Of a DNA stretch of 64,000 nucleotides, positions 1-13,707 are shown one piece after another (within the stretch, counting starts at the first letter, position 1; every line of letters begins with the position of its first letter). The position numbers and the translations under genes are program-made. The DNA comes from Oikopleura dioica. Its lineage: Eukaryota > Chordata > Appendicularia > Copelata > Oikopleuridae. Below the pieces are notes generated by a model. That model was not told the DNA's origin. It was given only the letters and a program-made list of their open reading frames with translations, and did no database searches. Where the stretch lies: NCBI GenBank assembly GCA_907165135.1, contig OU015566.1:8726157-8790156 (forward strand). The letters run 5' to 3'.

Positions 1-2992
1 ATAAGAACGGACTAAGCCGAAGAAACATGGCCCGCAATTCCTTCCGTCGCATCAAAAATCTTCGAAAGAAATACGCTCTAGCCCCATTGCCAGTTTCACC
101 GATCGAACGATTCTTCGGCGGCAACTACTGCCAATCTATCGTTTGTCCGATTTGCAAGAAACCGAAACAGAGCTCAGATCTGTTTCTCACACTTTCGCTA
201 CCCATTCCAGTTGAAACCAAGAAGCAAGCAGTGTATCCAATCGTACATTATTTGTCCGGCGAAATTGCCAAAATCGGAGTTCGGCCAAATATTGCCGCTT
301 CCGTTGCTGATTTCCGCCAGTTGGTCGCAGCGGAAATGGGTATTCATCAGCGGCTACTGACCTTTACTGAAATCACCAAGAGTGGTTTTGGCCCGAGCTT
401 TGGGGACAACGACGATGTCAACAGTCTACCTCTTCAGGGGCTGAGGGTTTTTCAAATTCCCGCTGCGCCATCAACTGGACGAAACGGACAGAATGGTAGC
501 ACAACGAGATGGGAGAGCTGTATTCTCTTGATAATTCTAAAAAGCGGATCTTACGTAAAACAGGATCCATTGATCATGAGAATGGCGCGAGATGCAACTG
601 CGCGCGAGCTGCATACCGAAATCTTCTCTCGAATAGAACAGAAATACTCGCCCAGGAACGCACCACGCCTGAAAGTATCCCACCACGATGGCTCTGAAGA
701 AGCAATTGATCCTTCGTTAGAGCATCCTCTTCTCACTTCAGCTCTGACAACAGCGATGAAAACGTGTCCAACAGGCTCACCTATTCACATTCGCATCATT
801 GCCGAATTCCCACAAGACGCTGTTCACATGATCGAAGACCTCAATGAAAGACGAATCAAAGAAGAACCCAGCGTTCGTCTAACAGAAATATTTGATCAGC
901 AACAGAGCGAACTCACCCTAGCCGAGTGCCTTGATCTTCACATGCAAGAAGAAGAGATTGTGAATAATGGTAAGTAAGAAGTTTTTTTCTTGAATAAACG
1001 AGCTTTCCTAGGCTGGCTGTGTCAATACTGTAAAAAGAAATCGAAAAAGTTCACAAAACGAATGCAATTTTCTTCTCTTCCAGATGTTTTAACTCTTCAA
1101 TTCAAGCGTTTCAAAGCTGCCGATGGTAAACGATCAAAGGAATGCGTTTTGTCTATGAATCAAGTCAATTTATAAAATAAATTGGACAAAAAATGAAACT
1201 CAAAAAAAGCTAACAAACTATGTATCGTATCCAATTACCGGACTCGAGCTCACAAAATTCATCACCATGTCTCAAACTCGACATCCCATCATTTACGATT
1301 TGTACGGTGTCATCGGTCACCGTGGCGATCTGCACTCAGGACACTACTATGCCGTCACGAAGAATAATTTGGATCAATGCTGGTACTTATTTGATGATGA
1401 TGTCGTTCAAAAAGTGACTGTTGAAGACTGCCTAACGCCCGACGCATTTATTCTGTTTTACCAAAAAAGGTTTGCTAAAAAGAGTTCAAATCTAGTCATA
1501 ACAAAAATAAGAGGAGCAGCCATTCAACCTGGTCGGCATTGGTCTTTGCGGCTGAATGGGGTCAAAACAGCTCTTGACGCTGCTCGCGATGGTACCGGAG
1601 TTGCTGAGATCGACGAGTCAATAACATCTCCTCAAAGTACTAATGACGAGTCTAAACCGTTCAAAGAAGTCGCCGTCGACATTGGAAATCTACTTTCCCA
1701 GCATCAGCAGAAACCGTCGAGTTTCAATGCTCCTGTGCCTTCGTCTCAATGGTCGCCGTCGCAGAATTACGGCACCTTGCGCCGCCCGGTGGCGAGAAAT
1801 AATTCAGCGATTGGATTAGTCAATAACGGAAGTTCAAGCCTTACTGATAATGAATTTATCATCCCTCGTCACAAGTCAGGAGTCAATTTACGAAGCGATG
1901 AACGAGAAGACTTCAATAAAGGTACATTCAAAATTAATTGCGAGTTTTTGAGTTTCAATTCAGCTCCTTCTGCGCCAACTACTCCAAGAATGACTCGTGA
2001 GGGGTCAACAAAAACGTTGCCAAGAAATTCGAAAATCTTATGGCAGCAGCCAAGAAGCCGTCCTGAAAGCTACGCAGAGCCTGGCGATGGCGGGAAAGAA
2101 ATTGAGAGTATTGCCGCTAGTCGAAGTTCTTCAAATATAAATCAAGGTATGAAGGTCTACAATAAACTTTATTCAACATTTTTTAGCGTATTTTGACAAA
2201 GTCGTCGGGCAGCAGCGCCGGCAACCAAGTCGCTATCGTCATCGAACCGAACGAGGTCGCAGAGAACGTCGAGAAAATGAGTCTCGACGCTCAGGAAGAT
2301 CCCGATCACGTGGAAAAAGCGAGGAACGAGGTGATCGACCAAGATCGGAATCCAGAGGAAGATCAAGAGACTACGAAACTGACCGGAGACAGTCTACAGC
2401 TTCGAGACCAAGATCAAGGTCTCGTGGTAGATCTCAGTCGCGTGGAAGGCATAGAGTTTTAATTATTCAGTGATGATTTCGTTACAAACAGTTCCTAATA
2501 TTTGAATCGAGCAGCTAAACAATGCTAAAACTCTGAAATAGACAAGATTACAACAGCGAGTATGAATCGGGTCGAGAACGGCCTCGTAGCCAATCTCGTC
2601 GAAGAGAAAATTCAGAAGATGGTCGATCAAGGAGACGCAGTCGATCACGAGGTGGGGAGGAAGAAAGACGAAGGCAGCGGTCAAAGAGTAGACAGAGGAA
2701 TTCTAGCACTTCGGATTCGAATAAATTGGTAAGCACTCGTCAAAGAATTTCGGGTTGAATTATCTTTTAGGATGCAATGATTTACCACTCGAGGCAGAAT
2801 TCAACGATATCTACTAAATCAGGTCCTCCGAAAGCTCCCTCAGCCATGCAAGGTAACTGACACGCACTAAAACGAAAAATAAAACGATTTTTTAAAGGTA
2901 CAACTGGATACACCGTGGCACCGTCTCTTGGCAGTAGTTTCACTGGAAAGAACCCGAACTACCACAAAAAATCACTTGAATTCCTTCAGTAA
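1..2992 (+). CDS. Ubiquitin-specific protease (USP31/USP43-like), 5' truncated
   Basis: C-terminal part of a cysteine deubiquitinase that removes ubiquitin from proteins. The frame is open to the window edge, so the start and the catalytic Cys box lie upstream. Exons inferred: 1-969, 1012-1163, 1210-2146, 2187 to about 2418, 2542-2728, 2771-2852, 2898-2992. Visible: a USP zinc-ribbon first half (CPICKK) and second half (CQYCKK) around a ubiquitin-like insertion, the LTLQFKRFK strand, and the His box GHYYAVTKNN followed by WYLFDDD and the end of the catalytic fold (FILFYQKR). The long tail is Ser-rich, then Arg/Ser-dipeptide rich (about 2200-2720). Introns of 40-46 nt are typical of this window. 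The USP31/43 assignment rests on the YDLYGV...GHYYAV block and Ser-rich tail. The donor of the RS exon is uncertain (2419 fits phase). The gene converges on the C1q gene, with about 225 nt between stops. Confidence 0.85.
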
Positions 2993-3217
2993 GCCTTCCA
3001 GAATACCTCAGAAAATTCTATGGAGTACTGAAAACTGGACCAGCTTTTCCCTAAAAAATCATATTTCCGTTCTGATTTTGGTTTAATAAGCGCACAAACT
3101 TCAACAGACGTACTTTAACTTTTAAGTTCTATCTTTATCATTCCGAAGCTTGTTGAAATCGGAAACTTTTTGATGAAAATAAATATGAAAATGATGATTC
3201 AAATACAGACATAAATT

Positions 3218-6144
3218 TTATTCACAGTCGATGCAATAGCCAGAGAATGAATTGAAGATATGGTTAGATTTTGTTCTATATAACTTGTTGCTACCCATGT
3301 ATGCAACGAAAAGTGTGGAAACTTCATCTCCTGGTTCCAACTAGAAAACGTAATCGCGTATGAACTTTTTGAAAATCACCTCGAGGAGCATCTCTAACGA
3401 GACCGAATGCAGAGCTCCCTCCTTCATCTTAGCAACATCGCCGCTATTCGAATAGCTTCCTGTCATTCCACGGCCATTCTTTCTCAACCATCCAGTAAAA
3501 TGACTCTTTCTAGCGTTTGCTAGCCACTGGCAACCAAGCAGGCTAAATTTGTAGAGTCCTTTTACGGGCGCACGGAAAACACCAAGGCATGAATAATTTT
3601 TCGTAGCTCCACCGGGCGCGTAACAATCCTTTCCGGACGTCAAGTAAGCTCCATTCGACCGGTCAATTATCGCGACACCAAAAGGATGAGGACGAGATTC
3701 CATCTTCATTTGTGTAGGGCCTTGAAATTATTATCCATCTCGACCAAACGATTGAATGCAAACCTATTGTATATTCAAATGCATAAGTTTGCCTTCTCGA
3801 TTCTGCTTTGGTGATAATCGCGGACATATTCTTCCATAAACTTTCAGTATACGCGCGTTCGTTTATATTTTCTTTATCTAGTCCATCTAAAAGAAACTTT
3901 CTACCCCCTATCAAAATATTTTTCACTTACTTATTGAAAGCTTCAAGTTAGAGTTTGAGTACTTGAGGTCTTGAATTTCATCGTTAATTCTTCTTAGCTC
4001 CATAAGCACTCTATCATACGAGTTCTGAGCAATGTTCGATAATCCTGTTGCTTTCACTGATTTTGAAGTGTTCATTAGCTCTTCAGCTAGATTCTTTGCC
4101 TTCGACTCTAGTTCGAATACGCGCGATTCCATGTCTCGCATCTTTACTTGTCCATCGAAATTATCCTGCTCCAACTTTCTTATTCGAGGCTGTGAGTCCT
4201 GCAGAATTTTCAGCTTGCGAGAAATTTCATCCTCGTTCGGAGTGCGCCGCTGAAATGTCACTTGGCGTTGCAACTCATCGGTTCTTGAGTTGTATGTGTC
4301 GACTATGTCACGCAGTCGTCTGATCTCGTAGTTAGTATTCTGCAGCTCATTCAGTGCGTTTTGAATTCGATTCTCCAGGTAAATATTCATTTTGGAAACC
4401 TCTTCATCAACTTTATCTGTTTGAAGATAGTATTTTTTAATTCTTGAACTAACCGTATTTTCTATCAAAAGATCCGGCCGAGTACCCGGACGGCCTCTGG
4501 GGACTAGCTTTCGACGATTCCATTAAATCTTTTTTCAGTTTTAATATTTCATCCGCATGAGTAGATACGTTTTTCTTGATCTCGCTGATTTCGCTGTGAT
4601 TGATTTTGATGTAATTATCGCGAGAAGTGAGGGCTTTTGTTATAGCCGGTTTCAGTAGTTTCTGGCAGATTTGCTCCATGTTGTCATGAATGTTTTCAAT
4701 CTTTTAACGGGTCAGAATGTGAACTTGGTAAGGAGGAAGTGAGATTGTCTCTGTACTCGAGCCTTGTCTGCATTTTTATAAATCTTCTGGACGATTGGTC
4801 TTAGATCACCTCTCAGATCCGAAGGGTTAAGCCAGTCCGACGAGGATTGCTCATCCATGAGGAAGTCCTTGCGGCTCTGGCTTTTTAGAGCTATAATTTT
4901 AACCTTGGACAAGTCTGAAAAATACTTCCCCCTCTACGGCGTAGAGTCTACGCTTTTATCATCAAAGGAGCGACAAATGTGATGTCTCCCGAGCGGAATT
5001 ACGAATTGTAAAGCTCGTCCTTGATCTTTTTGAAATTGGAAGGATTCTATCAATCCGCTCAGCCTGATGGCCGAGTTTTTGGGAAAGAATCTTTTGCTCT
5101 CTAATGACTTCGGTTAATTCGGGGCTCTGATTGATTGATCTATCACTCAGCTTTTCTTCGCATTTGGAAAGCCGACTCAGCATATTTTCTTCTGAAGCCT
5201 CCAATTTCTTGATCTTGTCTTCCATCTTTTGACAGGTTGAAAGTACTCTTTCTGGTAATGAAAATAATAAAAAATCTATTTTCAAGCTGTTTCCGAATAC
5301 AGAATGATCTTCATCCTTTTTACTTCGACGGGAAGGCGTTGTTTTCTTCTGGATGAATTTGAATCAAGAATATATTTTCCTCTTGCATAAAAGATCAAAT
5401 TCGCCCCTTATCATTATGATGTTGCCTTGGCCCTCTGCTCAAGCCAACGCATTCTTCGTAGTCGCAATTCAAACTGCAGGAGACGCAGATTTCTTTTTGA
5501 ACTTTTGCTTCTCCGGAATTGGTACTCTCCCTGTACTTGAAGCCAACGCCACAATCTACTGAGCATTCTGACCACTAGTTTGAAGGGCTTTCGACACTGC
5601 TACGAAAATATCTTCAAAGACCTCTCACTTAGCATGAATTAAGCCCTTGACCTGGCTCCAAGTTTCATAAGCCCTGGGCTTCTCGTGACAAGCACGGCGG
5701 TCAACGATCATTGGATTTATACAGTCGCGAATGCATTTTCGTGACCTTGACTCGCCATAAACCTCGCACTCGCCAGGGCGGCTCTCCCACGAGCTCTGTA
5801 TTTAAAGTTTCTAAGCGGTTTTCTAATTACTTTGTTATTTTAATTTAAGTTCTTTTCGTGAAAAGTGACTCTTACGTCAATTATTGAGCATTTATCGTCG
5901 CCATTAACATTAAACTTTTAGTATAATTTATGACACTTTGTGAACTGATGCCAAAATATTGAACTAAGAAGCGGTTTTCTTCTTTTTGAATAACAGGTTT
6001 AATTTCTCAAGACTGTCTTGGATAATTTGGAAGACAACAAAGAAACTTTTATCCCAGTATTGACCAAGGCGTGTAAACAATTCCCAGAGAAAAATGAATA
6101 AGCTGCACTTGAAGGATTCCTCTGAGGACCTTGGCAGTGTCCAT
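3218..6144 (-). CDS. Secreted TSP1 / coiled-coil / C1q-domain protein
   Basis: Probably an extracellular multimeric adhesion or recognition protein. The likely start at 6144 opens a hydrophobic leader (MDTAKVLRGILQ..., then HFSLGIVY). Thrombospondin-type Cys/Trp modules follow: one near 5640-5800 (GECEVYGESRSRKC) and one near 5420-5561 (WSECSVDCGVGFKYR). Several coiled-coil exons lie between about 5280 and 3950. The C-terminal C1q domain lies between about 3885 and 3218, with YSCLGVFRAPVKGLYKFSL, SVSLEMLLE and the final strand GDEVSTLFVAYMGS. The C1q domain is split by an intron between LEMLLE and LEPGDEV; joining them restores the family pattern, and the stop is at 3218-3220. Many small exons with GT-AG introns. 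The 5' exons (5800-6144) are the least certain. No collagen repeat was seen; coiled coils may supply oligomerisation (inference). Confidence 0.7.
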
Positions 6145-7388
6145 TTGAATTGGGTCGTTTCCTTCTTATTTATCTTCTCTGAATCTCTTGATGTTTTCTC
6201 AGTCCACTTTGAGCCACTGGGTCGTCGCTCGATCCGCTAATCACTAATTGCCTTACTCGCGTTCTTAAACAAATCTTGGTACAATGATGACTATTTCCGA
6301 GCTTGAAAAAAAATTTAACAAGAGAAATAAAATAAGAAAATTTTTAGAAAAAATTTAGTCGAAATTTAAAAATTCAATTCTTACCATATTTTTTTATAAT
6401 TTACTAGTTTTTTCCTCTTCTAAAACGAAAAATATAAATTTAGCTTTCTTCGCTAAGAGAACTTACTATAAGTACTCAGCCACAAGAGAGAGGGAGAGGT
6501 TTGTTTACGGTGGCACTGGGAAGGCCCCGCTAGCTTTGAAGCTCTTCTCGTAAAACACAAGACGAAGAGCAGTCGACCACCCAAGCGTTTTTCATCGAAG
6601 GATTTCGAAGAAAAAAAGAATTGAACGAGAATTTCATTTTGCAAAGTCCCTAATCGCGAAGGGGAAAATTTTAGTTGCGAAATTTCACGCGTATCAGCTT
6701 TTATTTCCGGGCGAGCAATTGATGGTAGATCATTTTAGTTCCGGAAGAAGACCAGCTCGCGCGCACGAGCTAAATGCCAGGAGCCGGAAATGAGGGAGTT
6801 AACTTTACAACATCAAGGGTGAGAAAGAAGAAAAGTATACCTTAAACTGTGGCTTTGAAATAACCGTATTGTCTTCGTTGATTTCAGAGAAGTTGAACCT
6901 CTGACAAATTGAGCCAAATTGAGTTCAGTTGTTTATTATCCGCTCTCATAAAATAAGAGCCACTCAAAATGAAAATGCACTTTATAACTGCATTTTCGTT
7001 CAGACAGATGATACTTCACAGAATCTGTACACAATTTCTATCTAAATGAGGCACTCAATATTCATGCTTTTCGAAATAGACTTTCAGGCATCGACGTCAC
7101 TCAATTTAATGACGGAGTGGACATTTTTAAAATTCAATTTCGGTAAATTCCATTCGCCAGATTCTCAACTCTTGCCCAATCTAGCAACGCTGGAATTACA
7201 TCCAGGTGGAAGTGATCGGGAGAATTTCCTGGATCAGATAGGGTGCAGCTGAAAATTCTGAGAAATTTTCGACGATGGCGCTCGAATCTGCGCTTGGACA
7301 CACACCTGGCACTTTCACATATAAACCGATATTGTTTTTCCGAGAATCATAACAACTTTCACAAAGAACAAACAAAGCAAAAAACAAA
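6145..7388. other. Intergenic, putative shared promoter region
   Basis: About 1.2 kb between the divergent C1q-type gene (-) and the first zinc-finger gene (+). AT-rich stretches around 6300-6440. A TATA-like ATATAAA at about 7318 lies roughly 70 nt before the ATG at 7389. I see no convincing coding exon; short ORFs here lack family features and splice context. Confidence 0.4.
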
Positions 7389-8093
7389 ATGGCCTTCAAC
7401 AGCATCAACATTGAAATCCCATCTGTCGACTTGACCGACCTCGACTTTCTCGCAAGTCTTATTTCTCCTGAAATAGCTTCTGCATCTCCGACCGCTTCGC
7501 CAATTTCTCCTGCATCTTCCGGCTACGCTTCGGAGCTCTACGCGACTTCATCCACTGGCTCAAGCTCGCCAACATCGACTTACTACTATCCATCCCCCGC
7601 TCAATATTCTTCTTACGATCCTTCTTCTACTCCAACTGCTACTCCTTCTTACTACCGACCAACAAGTCAATATTTCTTCCCAACAACGTTCACCCACGCC
7701 ATCGCTCCACCATCAGCTCCAGCAACCTTTGACCCAGCGATTCTTCAATCAAGCATGACTTCGTTTCTCGCTCAAGATCACTCACCGGTCTACGGAGACA
7801 AACCATTGACCATCGAAAAGTCGGGCCTCAAAAATCGACGCGCTTCGCGATCAAAGTGCCCCTGTCTCAAATGCTGCCACGCTCGAGCTAACCACATTCC
7901 TTCACCAACTTATCATGGCTGCATCGTCAAAGGCTGCCAAAAAACTTACACTCGACCAGCTCATCTTCGAAGTCACCTGAAGTCACACGACAACGATTCC
8001 CATCTGAAATGTGTTATTTGTTCTGAAAACTTCATGACTTCCGACATGCTCATTTCCCACATGTTTGAGCATGGTCAAGGAATGAAACTGTAA
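7389..8093 (+). CDS. Sp/Buttonhead-like C2H2 zinc-finger protein, copy A
   Basis: Single-exon, 234-residue putative transcription factor. The N-terminal two-thirds is rich in Ser, Pro, Thr and Tyr. Near residue 153 comes NRRASRSKCPCLKCCHAR, resembling the Buttonhead (CxCPxC) box of Sp factors. One classical finger follows (CIVKGCQKTYTRPAHLRSH), then a C-x2-C finger (CVICSENF...HMFEH). Sp proteins normally have three fingers, so this is reduced or divergent. The ATG is preceded by an A-rich leader very similar to that of the paralogue at 9006, supporting both starts. The two genes are tandem duplicates with nearly identical Btd-box and finger blocks and freely diverged N-termini. DNA binding is inferred from the fingers; the target is unknown. 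Confidence 0.85.
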   Translation: MAFNSINIEIPSVDLTDLDFLASLISPEIASASPTASPISPASSGYASELYATSSTGSSSPTSTYYYPSPAQYSSYDPSSTPTATPSYYRPTSQYFFPTTFTHAIAPPSAPATFDPAILQSSMTSFLAQDHSPVYGDKPLTIEKSGLKNRRASRSKCPCLKCCHARANHIPSPTYHGCIVKGCQKTYTRPAHLRSHLKSHDNDSHLKCVICSENFMTSDMLISHMFEHGQGMKL

Positions 8094-9005
8094 TTCGATA
8101 AATCAATTCTCTGTAAATATCTCTGTATTAATTTGAATTAAACATGAATCAAAAAAATTTAACAACAGTTGTTTCTTTTGTATTTTTAGTATTCTTTAAA
8201 AAAATACTATTTGATAGTTTTACCCTTCAAAGTGATATTTATTATAATACAGTCGTCAACTGATATAAAAGGCGATAATGAAAAAACTAGGAAGCAAGAA
8301 ATATATAAAAAAAAAAATCAGTTTTTTATTCAAATTTTTGCTTGCATCAGAGGGATTTTCATTTATAAAATTGTTATTTTTAATGAAATAGAAAAATACT
8401 TCTTACTTGTGTAATTATTCATCCACAAGCATTCATGTTCAACAGTTCAAGCAGAGTTTTGTCTATTGTAGAAAACGCGTCGAGCCCACGAAAATCAAGT
8501 ACAGATGGACAGTCTGTGAGTTAAATTTATGAAATCTATATTAATGAACTCATAAGGTCAAGCGATATATTCCACAAAAGAACTTCCGAATGCGCAAGTA
8601 TTCGGAGGAATAGATTAATAATGAAAACCCGCGATTCTGTCAGATTAGGTGGAGAAATGAAAATACCACAATTTCCTAAATTAAGAATTAAGATATTTAT
8701 TCAAGAAAAATATTGATAACGTGCCCAAAAATGTCTAATACTGCCAATAATTTCAGTTTTAATTTTGCTTGAATGTTTTCTGCAGAAAAGGTAGACTCAG
8801 ACGCAACTAAAATCTCGATCATGATTCCTGATAATTTCCAACAGCATTCGCTAACAGCTTCGAGCTTCACCTGTTTCTAATCAAGACATGGCAACGCTCT
8901 TGGAGCGCTAGAACGCATAACCACCTGTCTATCGCAATAAATATTGAGCCGTGATTCCACGAAATCATAATCACAAAATTGACAAACAAAAAACAACTCG
9001 CAAAA
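8094..9005 (+). other. Spacer between tandem zinc-finger paralogues
   Basis: About 0.9 kb, AT-rich and without a convincing gene. It should hold the 3' UTR of copy A and the promoter of copy B. AATAAATATT at about 8937 is a weak TATA-like candidate 70 nt upstream of the second ATG. Confidence 0.35.
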
Positions 9006-9746
9006 ATGACCTCTTCTTCCGACAGCTTCGAGAATATCACGTTTCAATTGCCCGTGGATGAACTTGGCAACCTGGAATTCTTGGCCGGACTTATCAGTCC
9101 CGAACTAAGCTCTCCGGATAGCCAGCAACTTCTACCAAGTCTGGAGTGTCCAAGCTCCTCTGGTTACAACTCAACATGTTCTTCTGCAGATTACTACTCT
9201 TCTAACACTTCATCTTCTAATTCCTCAACTTCTGGATCCTCTGGACTAACTCCACCACCGATAGAAGGTTTCTACCACCATCCGTCTCCCACCCCTTATT
9301 CGCCTTATCCGGCTTACTATCCTCCAGCAAATCAGCAGTTCTTCTTTCCCGAAAACTTCTCTCCAAATCAGCCTGCTTCTTTTGATCTCCAAGCCTTCCA
9401 ATCGTCTATCAACTCCTACCTCCAGTCTGCAGAAATCCCTTCTCAAAACGCTCCCAACCTTCGAATGGAAAAATCGAAACTCAAGAATCGCCGCGCTTCC
9501 CGATCAAAATGCCCCTGCTTCAAATGCTGCCACGCTCGTGCCCATCAAATTCCGTCACCAACTTACCATGCCTGCATCGTCAAAAGTTGCCAGAAAACTT
9601 ATACTCGCCCTGCTCATCTGCGCAACCACCTCAAATCACATGACAACGATGGCAGACTTCAGTGCGAAATTTGTTCTGTAAATTTCATTTCATCTGATTT
9701 GCTTATTTCGCACATGTTTGAACATGGGCAAGAAATGAAAAACTAA
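9006..9746 (+). CDS. Sp/Buttonhead-like C2H2 zinc-finger protein, copy B
   Basis: Intronless paralogue of the gene at 7389, on the same strand. The C-terminal third is closely similar: KLKNRRASRSKCPCFKCC, then ACIVKSCQKTYTRPAHLRNH and CEICSVNFISSDLLISHMFEH. The N-terminus is low-complexity Ser/Pro/Tyr/Gln. It keeps short shared patches, such as a LEFLAGLISPELSS segment matching LDFLASLISPEIAS in copy A, probably an activation or interaction motif. I chose the ATG at 9006 because it aligns with the copy A start (same A-rich leader, then an acidic/hydrophobic N-terminus). An in-frame ATG at 8979 would add nine residues. Probable transcription factor from a local duplication. Confidence 0.85.
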   Translation: MTSSSDSFENITFQLPVDELGNLEFLAGLISPELSSPDSQQLLPSLECPSSSGYNSTCSSADYYSSNTSSSNSSTSGSSGLTPPPIEGFYHHPSPTPYSPYPAYYPPANQQFFFPENFSPNQPASFDLQAFQSSINSYLQSAEIPSQNAPNLRMEKSKLKNRRASRSKCPCFKCCHARAHQIPSPTYHACIVKSCQKTYTRPAHLRNHLKSHDNDGRLQCEICSVNFISSDLLISHMFEHGQEMKN

Positions 9747-9946
9747 TATTGAAATTTTTAGTTTCTGTAAATATAACATGTTACATTATAAAGATTAAAA
9801 CATTTTGTCTCTTTTGATTCAGGACTCCCTCTAGCAGCGCTCTGGAGACAATTGATGCCCCTATGGGAATTCAACTTTATCTTTTTAAATAGGCAGAGCT
9901 TTCTGAAGTTCATAAATCAGAACGGCTCAAAAGAGATTTAAAAAGT

Positions 9947-10237
9947 ATGACAAGGATATGGATATTTTCGCTACTTATGTCAGCTCTAGTCAGCGCACAA
10001 CACTGGAGCTACGGTTGGCATCCGGGTAAGAGTAATTCTTGAGGATAGAGAGAAACAGTCTTTTTAGGAGGAAAAAAGAGAGACCCCGCTTTTGCTACCG
10101 GAAATGTAGATCCCGAATACAATCACAGATTCGAAGTAAACCCGAAATTTTATGGAAGAATCAGACCGAAAGGAAAATCTGCCAAATATCTTGCCTACTC
10201 AATGCCTATCTTTGACGATTTCTTCGACATGAAATAA
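9947..10237 (+). CDS. GnRH-type prohormone (QHWSYGWHPG)
   Basis: Two-exon, 82-residue secreted peptide precursor: exon 1 9947-10025, a 42-nt GT-AG intron, exon 2 10068-10237. A signal peptide MTRIWIFSLLMSALVSA is followed at once by QHWSYGWHPGGKKR. That gives an N-terminal Gln able to form pyroglutamate, a decapeptide of GnRH pattern (QHWS....PG), the Gly amide donor and a KKR cleavage site. Mature product predicted: pGlu-HWSYGWHPG-amide. The rest (about 50 residues, ending in FDDFFDMK) is an associated peptide without recognised motifs. The intron splits the codon of the decapeptide's last Gly. Known GnRH family members share the QHWS start and PG-amide end; tunicate forms vary at positions 5-8 as here. 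Expected to act on a GPCR of the GnRH-receptor family. Confidence 0.9.
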
Positions 10238-11774
10238 CTTTTGGTAAGAAACCGACGAGCATATTTTCTTAAACAAATAAATACTGACAAAAAGATTTTA
10301 GAAAATAAGGAATTTCGCGATATTCCGCTCTGGAATATGATCTCGTTGGCAATTAGCGACGAGTATCGGCTAATCTTAGTAGCGCGGGCGCGGAAATCTC
10401 GCCAGATTTACTAAAAATAACCCTCGTTGATTCCAGCCGCCGCAACTTTCCGCCCAAATTTCCAGCAAACTATTCACTTACTATTCCTCGATTTAGATCC
10501 AAGTCTTCTCCAACTGCAGTGCAGCTTCGACAATTTACGGCTATTTCGACGTTTTATACCTTATTAATACCTATTTTCATCTGAAACTATACTCAATGAA
10601 TAAAATATCTTAAATTTGTTCTCGGTTTACCCAATTGCCAAATTTGACCTCATTCTTGCATCAAATATTTATCCGAAAATGAGTTTAACGGAGCTTAATT
10701 TGACTCTGTCGATACATTTTCCTCAAATCATATTTTCTTTTGTGATTGCTTTTGCGAAAATATCCGGCAAGCGCGTTATCCACCATAAAATTACTCAAAA
10801 ACAAAAGCTCTATAAAGGCCCTTTGAGGACTAATCCGCTGGCCTAAGTCCGCGTTTAATCGCTCGAGGTGCAGCAAAGCCAGCAGCAGCTTTCGAGGAGG
10901 AGCAAAATCAAAGGCGAACGCGAAAATGCCGACTTAAATCGGACACAGCTAACCGATCGGTTTTCACTCTTCAAATGCACAGGACCTGCTCCTGGCACGC
11001 GACGAAACAATTGCTTAATCCTCTCTCACCTGAGGGTTTCGCACACTGCTTGATCAGTAGATTCTATCCCTGCCCACAACCAACAACACTGTTTCTTCCG
11101 TACATGTACAGAATGTAATGAACATATGAATTTTTAATCTATGCGGTTTTCTTGGGATCAGATTGGTTTTCATTCTCGGGCAATTAATTTGTGATAGTTT
11201 GAATTTCCCTTAGACGATGAATTTTCTATGATAAAAGATCTTTAAATCTGATAATAAGATGTTGATTAACTTTTGAAATTTAACTTTTATAACAAAAATG
11301 ATCGATGTTCACTTGAAATTCTTATAAAACATTTTTACTGAAAAATAGAGGCATTTCTTAATAAAAAACTTTTTCTAACAAAATGAGTTTTGTCGAAAAT
11401 AAGACGAATTATATAATAATAACGTTCAATGGCGTATCCCGTGGCACCACAAATGCTGTCCGATGGTGCTCGGTCTAAGTCCGTCTGGTGGCGCTGGTGT
11501 TCGGTTACTGGATTGGGCGAAAGTGTGTGTTCTTGGTGGTGGTGTCGGGTGCATTCATCAACTCAATTTGGCTATACGACAACAATAATCATTTTACGGA
11601 AGATAGACTCGACAATCAGCTGGAAGACAATCTCGGCAGAGTAGAATCTGACCTTCACATTTGATCGGTTGATCGCGAGATTGTGCAATCCAAACCAACG
11701 CGGCCAAGAGATAAGAGGAAATTGAAGAAGCCGCAAGGAAGCTCGAGTAACGGTGTAATAGAAAGACAGAGAAA
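10238..11774 (+). other. Intergenic, GnRH to Six1/2
   Basis: 1.5 kb without a supported coding exon. It holds the prohormone 3' end and the probable Six1/2 regulatory region. A GC-richer patch at about 10370-10480 and 10840-11040 contrasts with the AT-rich 11100-11420. Small ORFs here look like chance frames. Confidence 0.35.

Positions 11775-13707
<1,933 letters not shown>

Noticed and set aside
10616-10846. 76-codon ORF between GnRH and Six1/2
   Set aside because: Low-complexity AT-rich reading with no splice partners or conserved pattern.
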